Assembly: GCA_013540605.1 (NCBI GenBank)
Contig: JABVCK010000029.1
Span: 321,022-385,021, forward strand
DNA length: 64,000 nucleotides
Origin: Bacillota bacterium
Lineage (GTDB): Bacteria; Bacillota; Clostridia; Ch29
Direction of reading: 5' to 3'
Under the pieces are notes generated by a model. The model worked only from the letters and a program-made list of their open reading frames with translations. It ran no database searches and was not told the origin of the DNA. Numbering within the stretch: position 1 is the first letter of the stretch; every line of letters starts with the position of its first letter. The position numbers and the translations under genes were made by a program. Of this stretch, positions 24,779 to 34,267 are shown piece by piece.

Positions 24779-25289
24779 GCTTTTTTATGTGTTCTTAAAA
24801 ATTGGCATGTTCAACTTTGGGGGCGGCTATGCAGTTCTTCCGCTCATAGAGAAGGAGATCGTGGAGAACAACGGATGGATGCTATCAAAGGATTTCATCG
24901 ATATAGTTGCCCTTTCCCAGATGACGCCCGGCCCTATTTCCATAAACAGCGCCACTTTCGTGGGCTATAGAATTTGGGGCTTTTGGGGAGCTCTGGCGGG
25001 GACGGTTGGGATCGTATTTCCGGCTTATTTCATTGTAATCTTTGCCGCCCGCTCCATTTCAAAATACAGAGGCACGGAAAGAATGGAAGGGGCGTTTTGC
25101 GGGCTGAGACCTGCCATAATAGGATTGATAGGAGCGGCCACGATCTCGGTAGGCAAGGAAGCCTTCGGCGATTATAGATCTTTCATCATCGCTGCTGCCG
25201 CTGCCGGGCTCGTCTTCAAAACCAGGATAAGTCCCATACTAATACTAGTAATTTCAGGCGTTTTAGGGGCAGTGTTGTACAGTTTATAG
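24762..25289 (+). CDS. chrA: Chromate transporter half-subunit, second
   Basis: This 175-residue partner repeats the CHR pattern (FNFGGGYAVLPLIEKEIVEN, then SQMTPGPISINSATFVGYR). It is similar to but distinct from the first half, as expected for the antiparallel two-gene form. ATG 24762 lies inside the end of the first gene behind AGGGGGCCGAG. Together the pair probably forms one inner-membrane anion transporter. Confidence 0.9.
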   Translation: METLVKLFYVFLKIGMFNFGGGYAVLPLIEKEIVENNGWMLSKDFIDIVALSQMTPGPISINSATFVGYRIWGFWGALAGTVGIVFPAYFIVIFAARSISKYRGTERMEGAFCGLRPAIIGLIGAATISVGKEAFGDYRSFIIAAAAAGLVFKTRISPILILVISGVLGAVLYSL

Positions 25290-25562
25290 ATGGCAGACCG
25301 AACGTCTGTATACCTTCCTTTAGGGGGCAGTTGATTTTCTCCGGCTGTCCCGTCCCTTTTTTATGCGCTGCATCTTTTATTGCAGCTTCTGCAGCAACAC
25401 AAATGGAGGGTTGTCGACATAGGTTAGTTTTCCCGCTGTTATTATGTCAGGATTTGCCTATATGAATTTCTATGTATATACAAATTGCTGCCGTATTCCC
25501 CATACTTCTACCCGTTTTTTGGCTAGAAATTCCTGGGAAATGGTAATTTTTCGACCGGCTCC
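25290..25562. other. Intergenic region without a gene
   Basis: No convincing frame, RNA gene or known repeat is visible here. A short palindrome (CAGACCGAACGTCTG) follows the transporter stop and may contribute to termination. Confidence 0.5.
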
Positions 25563-25591
25563 TTGTGTTAAAAATAAACCTTGTATAGAAT
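25563..25591 (+). promoter_or_regulatory. Sigma-A-type promoter for the miaB-mutS-mutL cluster
   Basis: TTGTGT at 25563-25568 and TAGAAT at 25586-25591 are separated by 17 bases, about 45 bases before miaB. Confidence 0.5.
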
Positions 25592-25636
25592 AATAACTAT
25601 AGCGGCATTAAGCTCCAGCGGAAAGGAAGATGTAGT

Positions 25637-26977
25637 ATGTCAAAGAAATACATGATAAAGACCTGGGGATGCCAGATGAATGAACACGATTCTGAAAAGA
25701 TTGCGGGTGTTGCCAGGTCTCTGGGATATCAGGCAACGAATGAAGAGAAGGAGGCGGACCTCCTGGTGTTCAATACATGCTGTGTCAGGGAGCATGCGGA
25801 GGTTAAGGTATACGGAAACCTGGGACGGCTGCGGCCGTTAAAGGAAAAGAACCCCGACATGATTATTGCCGTCTGTGGATGTATGACACAGCAGAGGGAA
25901 GTTGCCGAACATATTGCCAGACGGTACCCCTTCGTGGATATTGTGTTCGGAACTAATAAAATACATAAACTTGCCGAGATGATAGCGAACGCGAGAATCG
26001 CCGGCAACACGGTACTGGATATAGAAGAGGATGACGGAGGCAAAATAGTAGAAGGGATACCCGTTGAGAGAGAAGACGGCATCAGAGCGTGGGTTGCAGT
26101 AATGCACGGGTGCGACAATTTCTGTTCGTACTGCATTGTGCCCTTTGTAAGGGGCAGAGAGAAGAGCAGGAGAAAGGCGGATATTTTGAACGAGGTTGAG
26201 GAGTTAGGAAAAAAAGGATACAAAGAGGTAACTCTCCTTGGGCAAAATGTTAATTCCTATGGTAAAGACCTTCCCGGGGAGGTAGACTTTGCCGCTCTTC
26301 TAAGGGAGGTTGACCGGGTTGAAGGAATCGAAAGGATCAGGTTTGTAACATCCCATCCTAAGGACTTAAGCGAAGAGCTGATTTATGCCATAAGGGACTG
26401 CGAAAAGGTCTGTGAGCACGTGCATCTTCCTGTCCAGGCAGGCAGCAACAGGGTGCTGGATAGAATGAACAGAAAGTATACAAGGGAACGGTACCTGGAC
26501 CTCGTAGACAGGATAAAAAATGTTATCCCCGGTGTGTCCATAACAACCGATATAATAGTCGGGTTTCCCGGTGAAACCGAGGAAGACTTTGAACAGACCC
26601 TTGACCTGGTGAAAGCTGTCCGGTTTGATTCCGCCTTTACATTTCTTTATTCGCAGAGGAAGGGGACCCCGGCGGAAAGGATGAAGGATCAGATTCCATA
26701 TGAGATAAAGCATCCAAGGTTCCTGAAACTTCTTGAACTTACGCAGCAGATTACAGCGGAGAACAATCTGTTATTGAAGGATTCTGTTGAAGAGGTGCTG
26801 GTGGAAGGTATAAGCAAGAATGATCCCGAAAGGCTGACGGGCAGGACAAGGACGAACAAGCTTGTTCATTTCAAAGGAGCACCTGAGCTGACTGGAAAAC
26901 TGGTAAAAGTAAAGATAACCGACCCGCAGAAGTGGTCTCTTTACGGTGAAATGGTTGACAGGGAGGTAGAAAATTGA
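25637..26977 (+). CDS. miaB: tRNA-2-methylthio-N6-dimethylallyladenosine synthase MiaB
   Basis: MiaB is a radical-SAM methylthiotransferase that converts i6A37 to ms2i6A37 in tRNAs reading UNN codons. The 446-residue protein has the N-terminal MTTase domain with cysteines in TWGCQMNEHDSEK, NTCCVRE and CGCMTQ, the radical-SAM motif GCDNFCSYCIVPFVRG and a C-terminal TRAM domain (about 380-446). miaA, which makes its substrate, lies downstream in the same cluster. The stop overlaps the next frame by 4 bases. Confidence 0.96.
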   Translation: MSKKYMIKTWGCQMNEHDSEKIAGVARSLGYQATNEEKEADLLVFNTCCVREHAEVKVYGNLGRLRPLKEKNPDMIIAVCGCMTQQREVAEHIARRYPFVDIVFGTNKIHKLAEMIANARIAGNTVLDIEEDDGGKIVEGIPVEREDGIRAWVAVMHGCDNFCSYCIVPFVRGREKSRRKADILNEVEELGKKGYKEVTLLGQNVNSYGKDLPGEVDFAALLREVDRVEGIERIRFVTSHPKDLSEELIYAIRDCEKVCEHVHLPVQAGSNRVLDRMNRKYTRERYLDLVDRIKNVIPGVSITTDIIVGFPGETEEDFEQTLDLVKAVRFDSAFTFLYSQRKGTPAERMKDQIPYEIKHPRFLKLLELTQQITAENNLLLKDSVEEVLVEGISKNDPERLTGRTRTNKLVHFKGAPELTGKLVKVKITDPQKWSLYGEMVDREVEN

Positions 26978-27195
26978 TAATAGAAAAAGCTGTGGAGCTT
27001 GGCAAAGCCCTCGCAGAATCCTATGAAATTGCTGAACTCAGGGAGGCTGAAGCAGAGTATGGGCTGGACAGCCAAGCAAAAAAGATGACAATAAAACACC
27101 TGCAGGCTGCTGCGGCAGATGCGGAAGGTGTTCCTAGGACGGCGAAAGCCGTTTTTGTTTTCCACCGGGTGCAGGCTCAGGCGAATTTTTCCTGA
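26974..27195 (+). CDS. Shortened YlbF/YmcA-family protein
   Basis: The 73-residue frame starts at TTG 26974 overlapping the miaB stop. Residues 1-40 (MIIEKAVELGKALAESYEIA, then LREAEAEYGLDSQAKKM) fit the N-terminal helices of the YlbF/YmcA family, which in this position helps RNase Y in other Firmicutes. Family members are usually 110-140 residues, and here the C-terminal half is short, unrelated in pattern and contains a GC hairpin with T run (ACGGCGAAAGCCGTTTTT). It looks truncated or decayed, although it may still be translated. Confidence 0.6.
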   Translation: MIIEKAVELGKALAESYEIAELREAEAEYGLDSQAKKMTIKHLQAAAADAEGVPRTAKAVFVFHRVQAQANFS

Positions 27196-27233
27196 TATTG
27201 TGATATAATGTTGCTGAGGAAGGAGGAATAGGG

Positions 27234-29873
27234 TTGGCAGAGCTTACTCCGATGATGCAGCAGTACATTCAGATTAAGCAGGAGTATAATGATTGCATTC
27301 TTTTTTTTAGGCTAGGGGATTTTTATGAAATGTTTTTTGAAGACGCAAAGACAGCCTCCCGGGAGCTTGAAATAACTCTTACAGGCCGGGACTGCGGCCT
27401 GGATGAACGGGCGCCTATGTGCGGCGTTCCATATCATTCTGCAGTGGGGTATATCGCCAAGCTTATAAATAAGGGCTATAAGGTGGCAATTTGCGAGCAG
27501 GTTGAAGACCCGTCAGAGGCAAAGGGTATAGTTAAGAGGGACGTCATCCGTGTAGTTACCCCAGGGACAGTGATTGACCAGTCAATGCTCGAGGAAAAGG
27601 AAAATAATTACGTACTCAGTTTATTCATGGATGAAGAGGGGTTTGGCATGGCCTATGCAGACATTTCTACGGGAGAACTGAGGACTACACGGATACTTAA
27701 CAAAAACGGCGGTTTTGTCCGGGTATTGGACGAACTTGCTAAGGTAAGCCCTAAAGAAGTACTGGTTAACGGAAATATTTTTATGGAAACCATAATGGTT
27801 GAAGAGATAGAATCCAAGCTGGATTTGAGGGTTTCAGAATACAGGGATAGAAGTTTTGCCGGGAGAAGCGCAGAGGAAAAGATAAAGAGACACTTCAGGG
27901 TGAGCAGTGTGGAAGGTCTTGGTCTTGGCGAAAAGCACCATTGTATATGTTCTGTGGGAGCACTCCTGGATTACCTGGAGGACACCCAGAAGGTAATGCT
28001 GTCCCATATAGACAAAGTGGAGATCTATTCTATCGAGGACTACATGATTCTGGATTCATCAACCAGGAGAAACCTCGAACTGGTGGAAACAATGCGGACA
28101 AAGGAAAAGAAAGGGTCCCTGCTGTGGCTGCTGGATAGGACCCTGACAGCGATGGGAGGCAGGATGCTCAAGAGATGGCTGGAGCAGCCTCTGGTAAGCC
28201 CGGAAGAGATAAACGACAGGCTTGACGGCATAGAGGAGCTGAAGAGCAATATTGCGTTAATGGAGAGTATCAAGGAATATACCGGAAAGGTCTATGATAT
28301 TGAGCGCCTGATGGGGAGAATAGTGTACGGCAACGCAAATGCCAGGGACCTTCTTTCCTTAAAGCAGTCGGTGGAAGTGCTGCCGCAGATTAAATATATC
28401 CTGAGGGAGTGCAGCAGTAAAATACTGGAACAGATAAGGGAAAAGACGGATGAACTCAGGGATATATATGAGATTGTTGAAAATGCGATTCATCCGGACC
28501 CTCCCGTTGGACTGAAGGACGGAGGCATCATAAAGGATGGCTATGACGAGGAGATAGACCGTCTGAGGAGCGCTTCGAGGGAAGGGAAGAAATGGATAGC
28601 ATCCCTTGAAAGGCGCGAAAAGGAAAGAACCGGTATCAAGTCGTTGAAGGTGGGGTACAACAAGGTTTTCGGATATTATCTGGAGGTTACCAAAGCAAAC
28701 CTGGAACAGGTACCGGAGGATTATTTGAGGAAACAAACCCTTGCCAACGCTGAAAGGTATATTACGCCTGAGCTAAAGGAGATGGAGAACACTATACTAG
28801 GAGCTCAGGAAAAAGTAATTGAGCTTGAGTACCAGGTGTTCAACACGGTTAAAGACAAAATTGCCGGTGAAGTGGAAAGGATAAAAAGAACTTCTTACCA
28901 TATAGCTCTTCTGGATACCCTTTATTCTCTTTCAAGGGTTGCATACGACAATGGTTATATACGGCCAAGGGTTAACGAAGACGACGGGATTGAGATAAAG
29001 GATGGGAGGCATCCGGTTGTAGAAAAGATGCTTGGAAAAGGCAGGTTTGTTCCCAACGATACCTACCTTAATTGTCAGGGGGACAGGCTGTGCATAATAA
29101 CCGGTCCCAACATGGCAGGAAAATCAACCTATATGCGGCAGGTTGCGCTCATTGTGCTGATGGCGCAAATAGGATCCTATGTTCCCGCATCATATTGCAA
29201 ACTGGGGGTTGTCGACAGGATTTTTACCAGGGTCGGCGCATCCGATGACCTTGCGTCGGGACAGAGCACGTTCATGGTTGAAATGAGCGAGGTAGCCAAC
29301 ATATTGAACAATGCGACAAGAAGAAGCCTGTTGATTCTGGACGAAATAGGAAGGGGTACAAGCACCTTTGACGGCCTCAGCATTGCATGGGCTGTGCTGG
29401 AATACATTGCAGACAAGGGTAATATAGGTGCCAGGACACTCTTTGCCACCCATTACCACCAGTTGACCGAATTGGAAGGGAAGCTGGATGGAATAAAGAA
29501 CTACTGCATTGCTGTAAAGGAGAAGGGAGATAATATAATCTTCCTGAGGAAGGTGATTAGAGGTGGAGCCGATCAGAGCTACGGTATACAGGTTGCCAGC
29601 CTTGCCGGTCTCCCGAGGGATGTTATCGAGAGAGCCAAGGAAATACTAGTTAAACTGGAAGAAACGGATATTGCCAGGAACGGCAGGAAGGGCAGGAATA
29701 CTCATAAAGAAAGCAGCCCATTCGAGGCCATAAACCTGTTTAATTACAGATATGTACAATTTATAGAAAAAATATCTAAGTTGGATGTGAACAATCTGAC
29801 TCCGCTGGAGGCTTTAAACCTATTGAATGAGTTAAGTGAAAAAGCAAAAGAACTGGCAGGTGAAAACGGTTGA
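27234..29873 (+). CDS. mutS: DNA mismatch repair protein MutS
   Basis: The 879-residue protein recognises mismatches and small loops. The mismatch-binding domain near the N-terminus has the FxE motif (FFRLGDFYEMFFEDA), and the ATPase domain has Walker A GPNMAGKSTYMRQ near residue 625, the SxxST loop DLASGQSTFMVEMSE and Walker B LLILDEIGRGTSTFDG. The start is TTG 27234 behind AAGGAGGAATAGGG. A TATAAT sits at about 27203, so it may have its own promoter. It overlaps mutL by 4 bases. Confidence 0.97.
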   Translation: MAELTPMMQQYIQIKQEYNDCILFFRLGDFYEMFFEDAKTASRELEITLTGRDCGLDERAPMCGVPYHSAVGYIAKLINKGYKVAICEQVEDPSEAKGIVKRDVIRVVTPGTVIDQSMLEEKENNYVLSLFMDEEGFGMAYADISTGELRTTRILNKNGGFVRVLDELAKVSPKEVLVNGNIFMETIMVEEIESKLDLRVSEYRDRSFAGRSAEEKIKRHFRVSSVEGLGLGEKHHCICSVGALLDYLEDTQKVMLSHIDKVEIYSIEDYMILDSSTRRNLELVETMRTKEKKGSLLWLLDRTLTAMGGRMLKRWLEQPLVSPEEINDRLDGIEELKSNIALMESIKEYTGKVYDIERLMGRIVYGNANARDLLSLKQSVEVLPQIKYILRECSSKILEQIREKTDELRDIYEIVENAIHPDPPVGLKDGGIIKDGYDEEIDRLRSASREGKKWIASLERREKERTGIKSLKVGYNKVFGYYLEVTKANLEQVPEDYLRKQTLANAERYITPELKEMENTILGAQEKVIELEYQVFNTVKDKIAGEVERIKRTSYHIALLDTLYSLSRVAYDNGYIRPRVNEDDGIEIKDGRHPVVEKMLGKGRFVPNDTYLNCQGDRLCIITGPNMAGKSTYMRQVALIVLMAQIGSYVPASYCKLGVVDRIFTRVGASDDLASGQSTFMVEMSEVANILNNATRRSLLILDEIGRGTSTFDGLSIAWAVLEYIADKGNIGARTLFATHYHQLTELEGKLDGIKNYCIAVKEKGDNIIFLRKVIRGGADQSYGIQVASLAGLPRDVIERAKEILVKLEETDIARNGRKGRNTHKESSPFEAINLFNYRYVQFIEKISKLDVNNLTPLEALNLLNELSEKAKELAGENG

Positions 29874-31639
29874 CAGCGAAAATAAGAGTGTTGGAAAAAA
29901 GCGTATCAGAGAAAATCGCAGCGGGTGAAGTGGTGGAAAACCCCGCCTCTGTAGTTAAGGAACTGCTGGAGAACTCCATTGACGCCGGGGCAACCTCCAT
30001 AGCCATAGAGATAGAAAACGGCGGAAAAACCTTGATAAGGGTAACGGACAACGGAGAGGGAATAGATAGGGAGGATGTCCGTACAGCCTTTCGGCGGCAC
30101 GCAACCAGTAAGATTAGCAATATTGAGGATCTGGACAGGATAGTGTCCCTGGGTTTCAGGGGTGAGGCCCTGGCAAGCATAGCTGCGGTTTCAATGGTAA
30201 GGATGGTAACGAAGCCCCGGAATTCCCTGGAAGGTACGGTTTACGAAATGCACGGAGGGCAGGAAGTAATGTTTGAAGAGGTAGGATGCCCCGGGGGAAC
30301 GAGCATTGAGGTAAAGGAACTGTTCTACAATACCCCTGCCCGCAAGGAGTACCTGAGGAGCAGCAGCCATGAAGGCTCTTTAATAAGCGATATTATTACA
30401 AGGCTGGCACTGGCAAGGACCGGGATTTCTTTCCGGCTGACGAACAATGGCAAGATGGTTATCAATACTCCGGGGAATGGAGAGTTAAGGGATACAATTG
30501 TTTCGATTTATGGGAGGGAAATCGGTGAAAACCTTGTAAAAGTGAGCTGCAGCAGAGAAGGCATCGGAATAGACGGCTTTGTATCCAAACCCCACATAAC
30601 GCGGTCCAACAGGGGATACCAGTCGATTTTCGTGAACGGGCGGTACATTAAGAACAGAATGGTGACTCAGGCAATTGAGGATTCCTACAGGACAATGCTT
30701 ATGGTCAACCGGTATCCGGTTGCAGTTTTGAACATAGTGCTTGACCCATGCTTAGTGGATGTCAATGTGCATCCTGCAAAGCTTCAGGTTAGATTTAAGG
30801 ACGAAAACCTGGTAAAAGGCGCTATATACGATTGTATAAAGACTTGCATGGAAAAGGGGAGATGGATTTCTAGCGTTGCGAGTTTTGGCAGACCGGCAGG
30901 CGGACAGGCAAGACAGGACGTAACAATAAAAAGCTGGAGTGATAATAATATTACTAAAGAAAAAATTCAGCCGGAGCATGGAAATAACTGCTTAAAAGAG
31001 GAAAGGGTTGAATATAACAGGATAGAATTGGATAATATTATAAAGGATAACGACAATAATATCCCTGAATTGAGAATTGTTGGCCAGCTCCTGAACACGT
31101 ATATTGCGGCTGAAGGGGATGGATGCGTTTACCTTATAGACCAGCACGCAGCCCATGAAAGGGTCATGTATGAGATGATGACTCTCCAGTTTGAGAATAA
31201 CGGGATAAACTCCCAGAGGCTGCTTGACCCGATTGTTATTGAGTTGTCCCACTATGAAGCTGAGATAATTAAAGAAAATTTGGAGGTCATAAGGAAAACG
31301 GGATTTGAACTTGAGGAATTCGGTGTAAATTCTATTGCAGTAAGGTCGGTCCCTGTGTTCTTCGGCATACCGGAAACCAAGGAGTTTATAAACGATCTGA
31401 TAACTGAATATACAACAGGCAACCGAAGGAAAGGTTACAGGCTTAAGTCTGAAGAAGTCATAGGTATGGCATGCAAGAAGGCCGTTAAAGCAAATCAAAG
31501 GCTTTCAATGCAGGAGATGGAAGGTCTGATAGCTCAGTTGAGGAAAGCTAAAATGCCATATACCTGCCCCCATGGCCGGCCCGTGATTATAACCCTTAGC
31601 AAATATGAGCTTGAGAAGATGTTTAAAAGGGTTCAATAA
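29870..31639 (+). CDS. mutL: DNA mismatch repair protein MutL
   Basis: The 589-residue GHKL ATPase couples MutS to strand incision. ATP-binding motifs are KIAAGEVVENPASVVKELLE, DNGEGI, TSKI and GFRGEALASI. The C-terminal domain carries the endonuclease motif DQHAAHERVMYE and the late ACKKAVKANQRL and CPHGRP motifs, so it is the nicking type found in bacteria that lack MutH. The start is TTG 29870, overlapping the mutS stop. Confidence 0.97.
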   Translation: MTAKIRVLEKSVSEKIAAGEVVENPASVVKELLENSIDAGATSIAIEIENGGKTLIRVTDNGEGIDREDVRTAFRRHATSKISNIEDLDRIVSLGFRGEALASIAAVSMVRMVTKPRNSLEGTVYEMHGGQEVMFEEVGCPGGTSIEVKELFYNTPARKEYLRSSSHEGSLISDIITRLALARTGISFRLTNNGKMVINTPGNGELRDTIVSIYGREIGENLVKVSCSREGIGIDGFVSKPHITRSNRGYQSIFVNGRYIKNRMVTQAIEDSYRTMLMVNRYPVAVLNIVLDPCLVDVNVHPAKLQVRFKDENLVKGAIYDCIKTCMEKGRWISSVASFGRPAGGQARQDVTIKSWSDNNITKEKIQPEHGNNCLKEERVEYNRIELDNIIKDNDNNIPELRIVGQLLNTYIAAEGDGCVYLIDQHAAHERVMYEMMTLQFENNGINSQRLLDPIVIELSHYEAEIIKENLEVIRKTGFELEEFGVNSIAVRSVPVFFGIPETKEFINDLITEYTTGNRRKGYRLKSEEVIGMACKKAVKANQRLSMQEMEGLIAQLRKAKMPYTCPHGRPVIITLSKYELEKMFKRVQ

Positions 31640-31648
31640 TGTTGGGGG

Positions 31649-32599
31649 GTGATACATACGAAGATACCGCTGCTTGTGATAGTTGGGCCTACGGCAGTAG
31701 GGAAGACTGATACCGCTGTATTGGTAGCCCAACAAATTGACGGTGAAATCATATCTGCGGATTCCATGCAGATATACAGGGGCATGGATATTGGGACGGC
31801 TAAACCTAGCGAGGAGGAAAGGGGAGGCATCAAACACCACCTGATCGATGTAGCAGACCCTGGAGAGGAGTTTTCGGTAGCAGATTTTCAAAGGATTGCG
31901 AGGAAAGATATTGAAGATATATACCGCAGGGGCAGATTTCCGATAGTGGTAGGCGGTACCGGTCTGTATATAAACTCGCTGGTTTATAATATGGATTTTA
32001 CTGAAACCATATCAAATCCTGAACTGAGGGAAAATCTCACAACGATTGCCCTAGAGAGGGGGAATGAGTATTTACATGAGATGCTGAAAAGGGCTGATCC
32101 GGAAACAGCAGCCAAGCTTCATCCGAACGACAGGAGAAGGATTATCCGGGCACTGGAAGTCTATCAATGTTCAGGTATGCCTATGTCCCAGTATCACAAG
32201 AACGTGGAAATGCAAACCATACCCTACGACCCTTTGATGATTGGACTGAGAATGAATAGGAAAGAGCTTTACGACAGAATAGAAAAAAGGGTCGACAGGA
32301 TGATGGAAAGCGGTCTGGTAAAGGAAGTCCAGGGGCTGCTGGATAGAGGCTGCTCAAAGGATACTGTATCGATGCAGGGGCTTGGATACAAAGAGATTAT
32401 CGGATATCTTGAGGGAGAGTACTCTCTGGAAACAGCTGTCGAAATTCTAAAAAGAGATACGAGAAGATTTGCTAAAAGACAGTTTACATGGTTTAGAAGA
32501 GATGATAGAATAATCTGGATGGATGTAGAAAATTATTCCAGTAAAAAGGAGATAGCTGACAAGATCGTAGATTATTTTAAGAGTAACTTTAAATTTTAA
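31649..32599 (+). CDS. miaA: tRNA dimethylallyltransferase MiaA
   Basis: MiaA adds a dimethylallyl group to A37 of tRNAs, providing the substrate of MiaB encoded upstream. The 316-residue protein has the P-loop [13 protein letters not shown] near residue 12, [18 protein letters not shown] and the [10 protein letters not shown] helix. GTG 31649 is the only in-frame start codon near the N-terminus; it sits within a GGGGGG ribosome-site-like run, so initiation context is odd. It follows mutL by 9 bases and precedes hfq by 22 bases. Confidence 0.95.
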   Translation: MIHTKIPLLVIVGPTAVGKTDTAVLVAQQIDGEIISADSMQIYRGMDIGTAKPSEEERGGIKHHLIDVADPGEEFSVADFQRIARKDIEDIYRRGRFPIVVGGTGLYINSLVYNMDFTETISNPELRENLTTIALERGNEYLHEMLKRADPETAAKLHPNDRRRIIRALEVYQCSGMPMSQYHKNVEMQTIPYDPLMIGLRMNRKELYDRIEKRVDRMMESGLVKEVQGLLDRGCSKDTVSMQGLGYKEIIGYLEGEYSLETAVEILKRDTRRFAKRQFTWFRRDDRIIWMDVENYSSKKEIADKIVDYFKSNFKF

Positions 32600-32621
32600 T
32601 CAATTTGGCGGAGGGGATACC

Positions 32622-32870
32622 ATGAATAAGAACACTATTAATCTGCAGGATGTTTTTCTAAATCAGGTGAGAAAGGAACACGTTCCTATCACTATATACC
32701 TAGTGAATGGGTACCAGTTGAAGGGATATGTCAAGGGTTTCGATAACTATACCATAGTTATGGAGATGGACGGCAAGCAGCAGCTGGTATACAAACACGC
32801 TGTTTCGACCATAACGCCGCTAAAGGCAGTGGCATTCATATTTACCGACAACAAAGAAAACGGGAAGTAA
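32622..32870 (+). CDS. hfq: RNA chaperone Hfq
   Basis: Hfq forms a hexameric ring that binds small RNAs and mRNAs. The 82-residue protein has the Sm1 motif ([20 protein letters not shown], then [17 protein letters not shown]) and the Sm2 motif [10 protein letters not shown]. The tail is short and acidic-basic, as in Gram-positive Hfq. The miaA-hfq order is conserved across bacteria. A strong terminator follows. Confidence 0.97.
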   Translation: MNKNTINLQDVFLNQVRKEHVPITIYLVNGYQLKGYVKGFDNYTIVMEMDGKQQLVYKHAVSTITPLKAVAFIFTDNKENGK

Positions 32871-32877
32871 ATAGCGT

Positions 32878-32917
32878 CCACAAAAAAACCGGCCTGGTAC
32901 GGCCGGTTTTTTTGTGG
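32878..32917. terminator. Terminator after hfq
   Basis: The perfect long stem CCACAAAAAAACCGGCC / GGCCGGTTTTTTTGTGG around TGGTAC has a T run within the 3' arm and works in both directions. Confidence 0.85.
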
Positions 32918-33120
32918 ATAATCGGAACTCTCGATAAAATGGTTTGATTGTGAAAATGCTATTTTTGCGAACGTAAAGGTCGTTTTCATGAATGCAAAAG
33001 TCGTTTTCACAAAAAAATGCAGCCAGGTATAAAATATAAATGATATAATATTTAATACACGACCTGCTATTTAGCAAAATTTAGTAAACGGAAATATTAC
33101 AAGAATTATAAAGAAGAATC

Positions 33121-33205
33121 GAAATGGCAAACTTGCCGAAAGGCAAGGACGCAAAACCACGGGTCTACAGCGGGCACCAGAATCGCTACGATAGCCGGGT
33201 TGCCG
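33121..33205 (+). ncRNA. c-di-GMP-I (GEMM) riboswitch aptamer 1
   Basis: The sequence carries the class I c-di-GMP aptamer features in order: a P2 stem TTGCC-GAAA-GGCAA with GNRA loop, the conserved GGACGCAAA-CCA-GGGTCTA segment, a P3 stem (AGCG...CGCT), the GATAGCCGGGTTGCC 3' strand, and closing pairing of GGCA with TGCC. It is followed at once by a terminator hairpin and then a LytTR gene, which is the arrangement of a transcription-controlling riboswitch. A near-identical aptamer lies at 39787-39860 on the other strand. Confidence 0.93.
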
Positions 33206-33221
33206 AAATAAGCCGACTAGG

Positions 33222-33260
33222 CTCACTGGTGCTTTGCGTAAAAGCATTAGTGAGTTTTTG
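33222..33260 (+). terminator. Riboswitch expression-platform terminator
   Basis: The stem CTCACTGGTGCTTT / AAAGCATTAGTGAG with a GCGTA loop is followed by TTTTTG. It lies between aptamer 1 and the LytTR gene, so ligand binding probably decides whether transcription continues. Confidence 0.8.
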
Positions 33261-33329
33261 TGTTTAACGGGCAAACAAAGCAGAAGGTATCTCTGGACAG
33301 TTAAATGATCAATAAAGGGAGTGATTAGT

Positions 33330-33698
33330 TTGGATCCAAAGAAGGTTAATCCAGCTTCACACCTGCCAGCATCCAGGATTTCTATAAACCTTGGCAATGA
33401 ACGGGTGTTTGTGAAGATCGAAGAGATATACTATATAGAAAAGGCCGGACGCCAAACCCTGATTCACTGCGTTAATGAGAAATTTAAAACCCGAGAGACC
33501 CTGCAGGAACTTGAACAGAGGCTGGGGACGGGATTTTTCCGGTCCCACAAATCCTACATTATTAATATCAATCGGGTTGAGCGGATAGTAAGTTTTCCCG
33601 GCTCATCATATTACGAGGTCAAATTTGAAGATTATAAAGGAAAGGCTCTGCTTAGCCGAGACCGGGTGCATGAGCTAACGGGATTGCTTGAACGATAA
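33330..33698 (+). CDS. Stand-alone LytTR DNA-binding regulator 1
   Basis: The 122-residue protein is essentially one LytTR DNA-binding domain (about residues 18-118: VFVKIEEIYYIEKAGRQTLI, then FFRSHKSYIININRVERIV). There is no receiver, membrane or sensor domain, so control is likely through expression level. It lies behind the c-di-GMP-I riboswitch, linking it to this second messenger. TTG 33330 is preferred because AAAGGGAG precedes it by eight bases; GTG 33321 overlaps that site. A terminator follows at 33733. Its targets are unknown. Confidence 0.88.
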   Translation: MDPKKVNPASHLPASRISINLGNERVFVKIEEIYYIEKAGRQTLIHCVNEKFKTRETLQELEQRLGTGFFRSHKSYIININRVERIVSFPGSSYYEVKFEDYKGKALLSRDRVHELTGLLER

Positions 33699-33732
33699 CG
33701 ATGAAAGAAGCAATTGTACAATCTGAGTGCAG

Positions 33733-33761
33733 ATCAGTTCCTATTGGGGACTGATTTTTTT
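33733..33761 (+). terminator. Terminator after LytTR 1
   Basis: The stem ATCAGTTCC / GGGGACTGAT is followed by seven T. Confidence 0.8.
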
Positions 33762-33973
33762 ATGCACAAAAAGTGACGATACAGACCGCAATTTATACGA
33801 GTTACACCTTACGCCTACCATATAGGCAATAGATGAGGTTTATGGTAAGATGATGCCAAAGAAACAACAATCCCTGTCAATGTACAAGCCTTTGCCGGGA
33901 CCGATCATTGTCAGGTATAATGATACCAGGAAACAAGACAGACAAAACAGCTGAAATAAGTTAGAATGGAACT

Positions 33974-34267
33974 ATGGAAAAGAGAAGACATTTTATACCG
34001 GAAGAAAAAGCAAAAATAGTGATTGAGGTCTTGATGGAAGAAAAAACGTTGAATGAGATTGCTGCAGAGTATGAAATACACCCAAATCAGCTAAGCCGCT
34101 GGAAGGCAGAATTCTTAAACAATGCAGCAAGAGCATTCAGCAAGGAAGCTGGAGAAGTAGAGAAGGTCAAACAGTCGTATGAAAAGGAGAAGGACGAACT
34201 GCTTAGGCAAATAGGTCAACTCTCATATGAGGTTACCTGGCTTAAAAAAAAATCTGGCCGAATCTAA
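33974..34267 (+). CDS. IS3-family transposase OrfA
   Basis: The 97-residue protein has the helix-turn-helix of IS3 OrfA (IPEEKAKIVIEVLMEEKTLN, then EIAAEYEIHPNQLSRWKAEF) and a C-terminal leucine-zipper-like helix used for multimerisation. It is intact. In IS3 elements OrfA is joined to OrfB by a -1 frameshift; an A-rich run (CTTAAAAAAAAATCTGG) lies at the overlap near 34242. Confidence 0.85.
   Translation: MEKRRHFIPEEKAKIVIEVLMEEKTLNEIAAEYEIHPNQLSRWKAEFLNNAARAFSKEAGEVEKVKQSYEKEKDELLRQIGQLSYEVTWLKKKSGRI

Noticed and set aside
32960-33012. Short direct repeat (GTCGTTTTCA twice) after hfq
   Set aside because: Two short copies in AT-rich sequence without symmetry or a gene context are too little to call an operator or mobile element.
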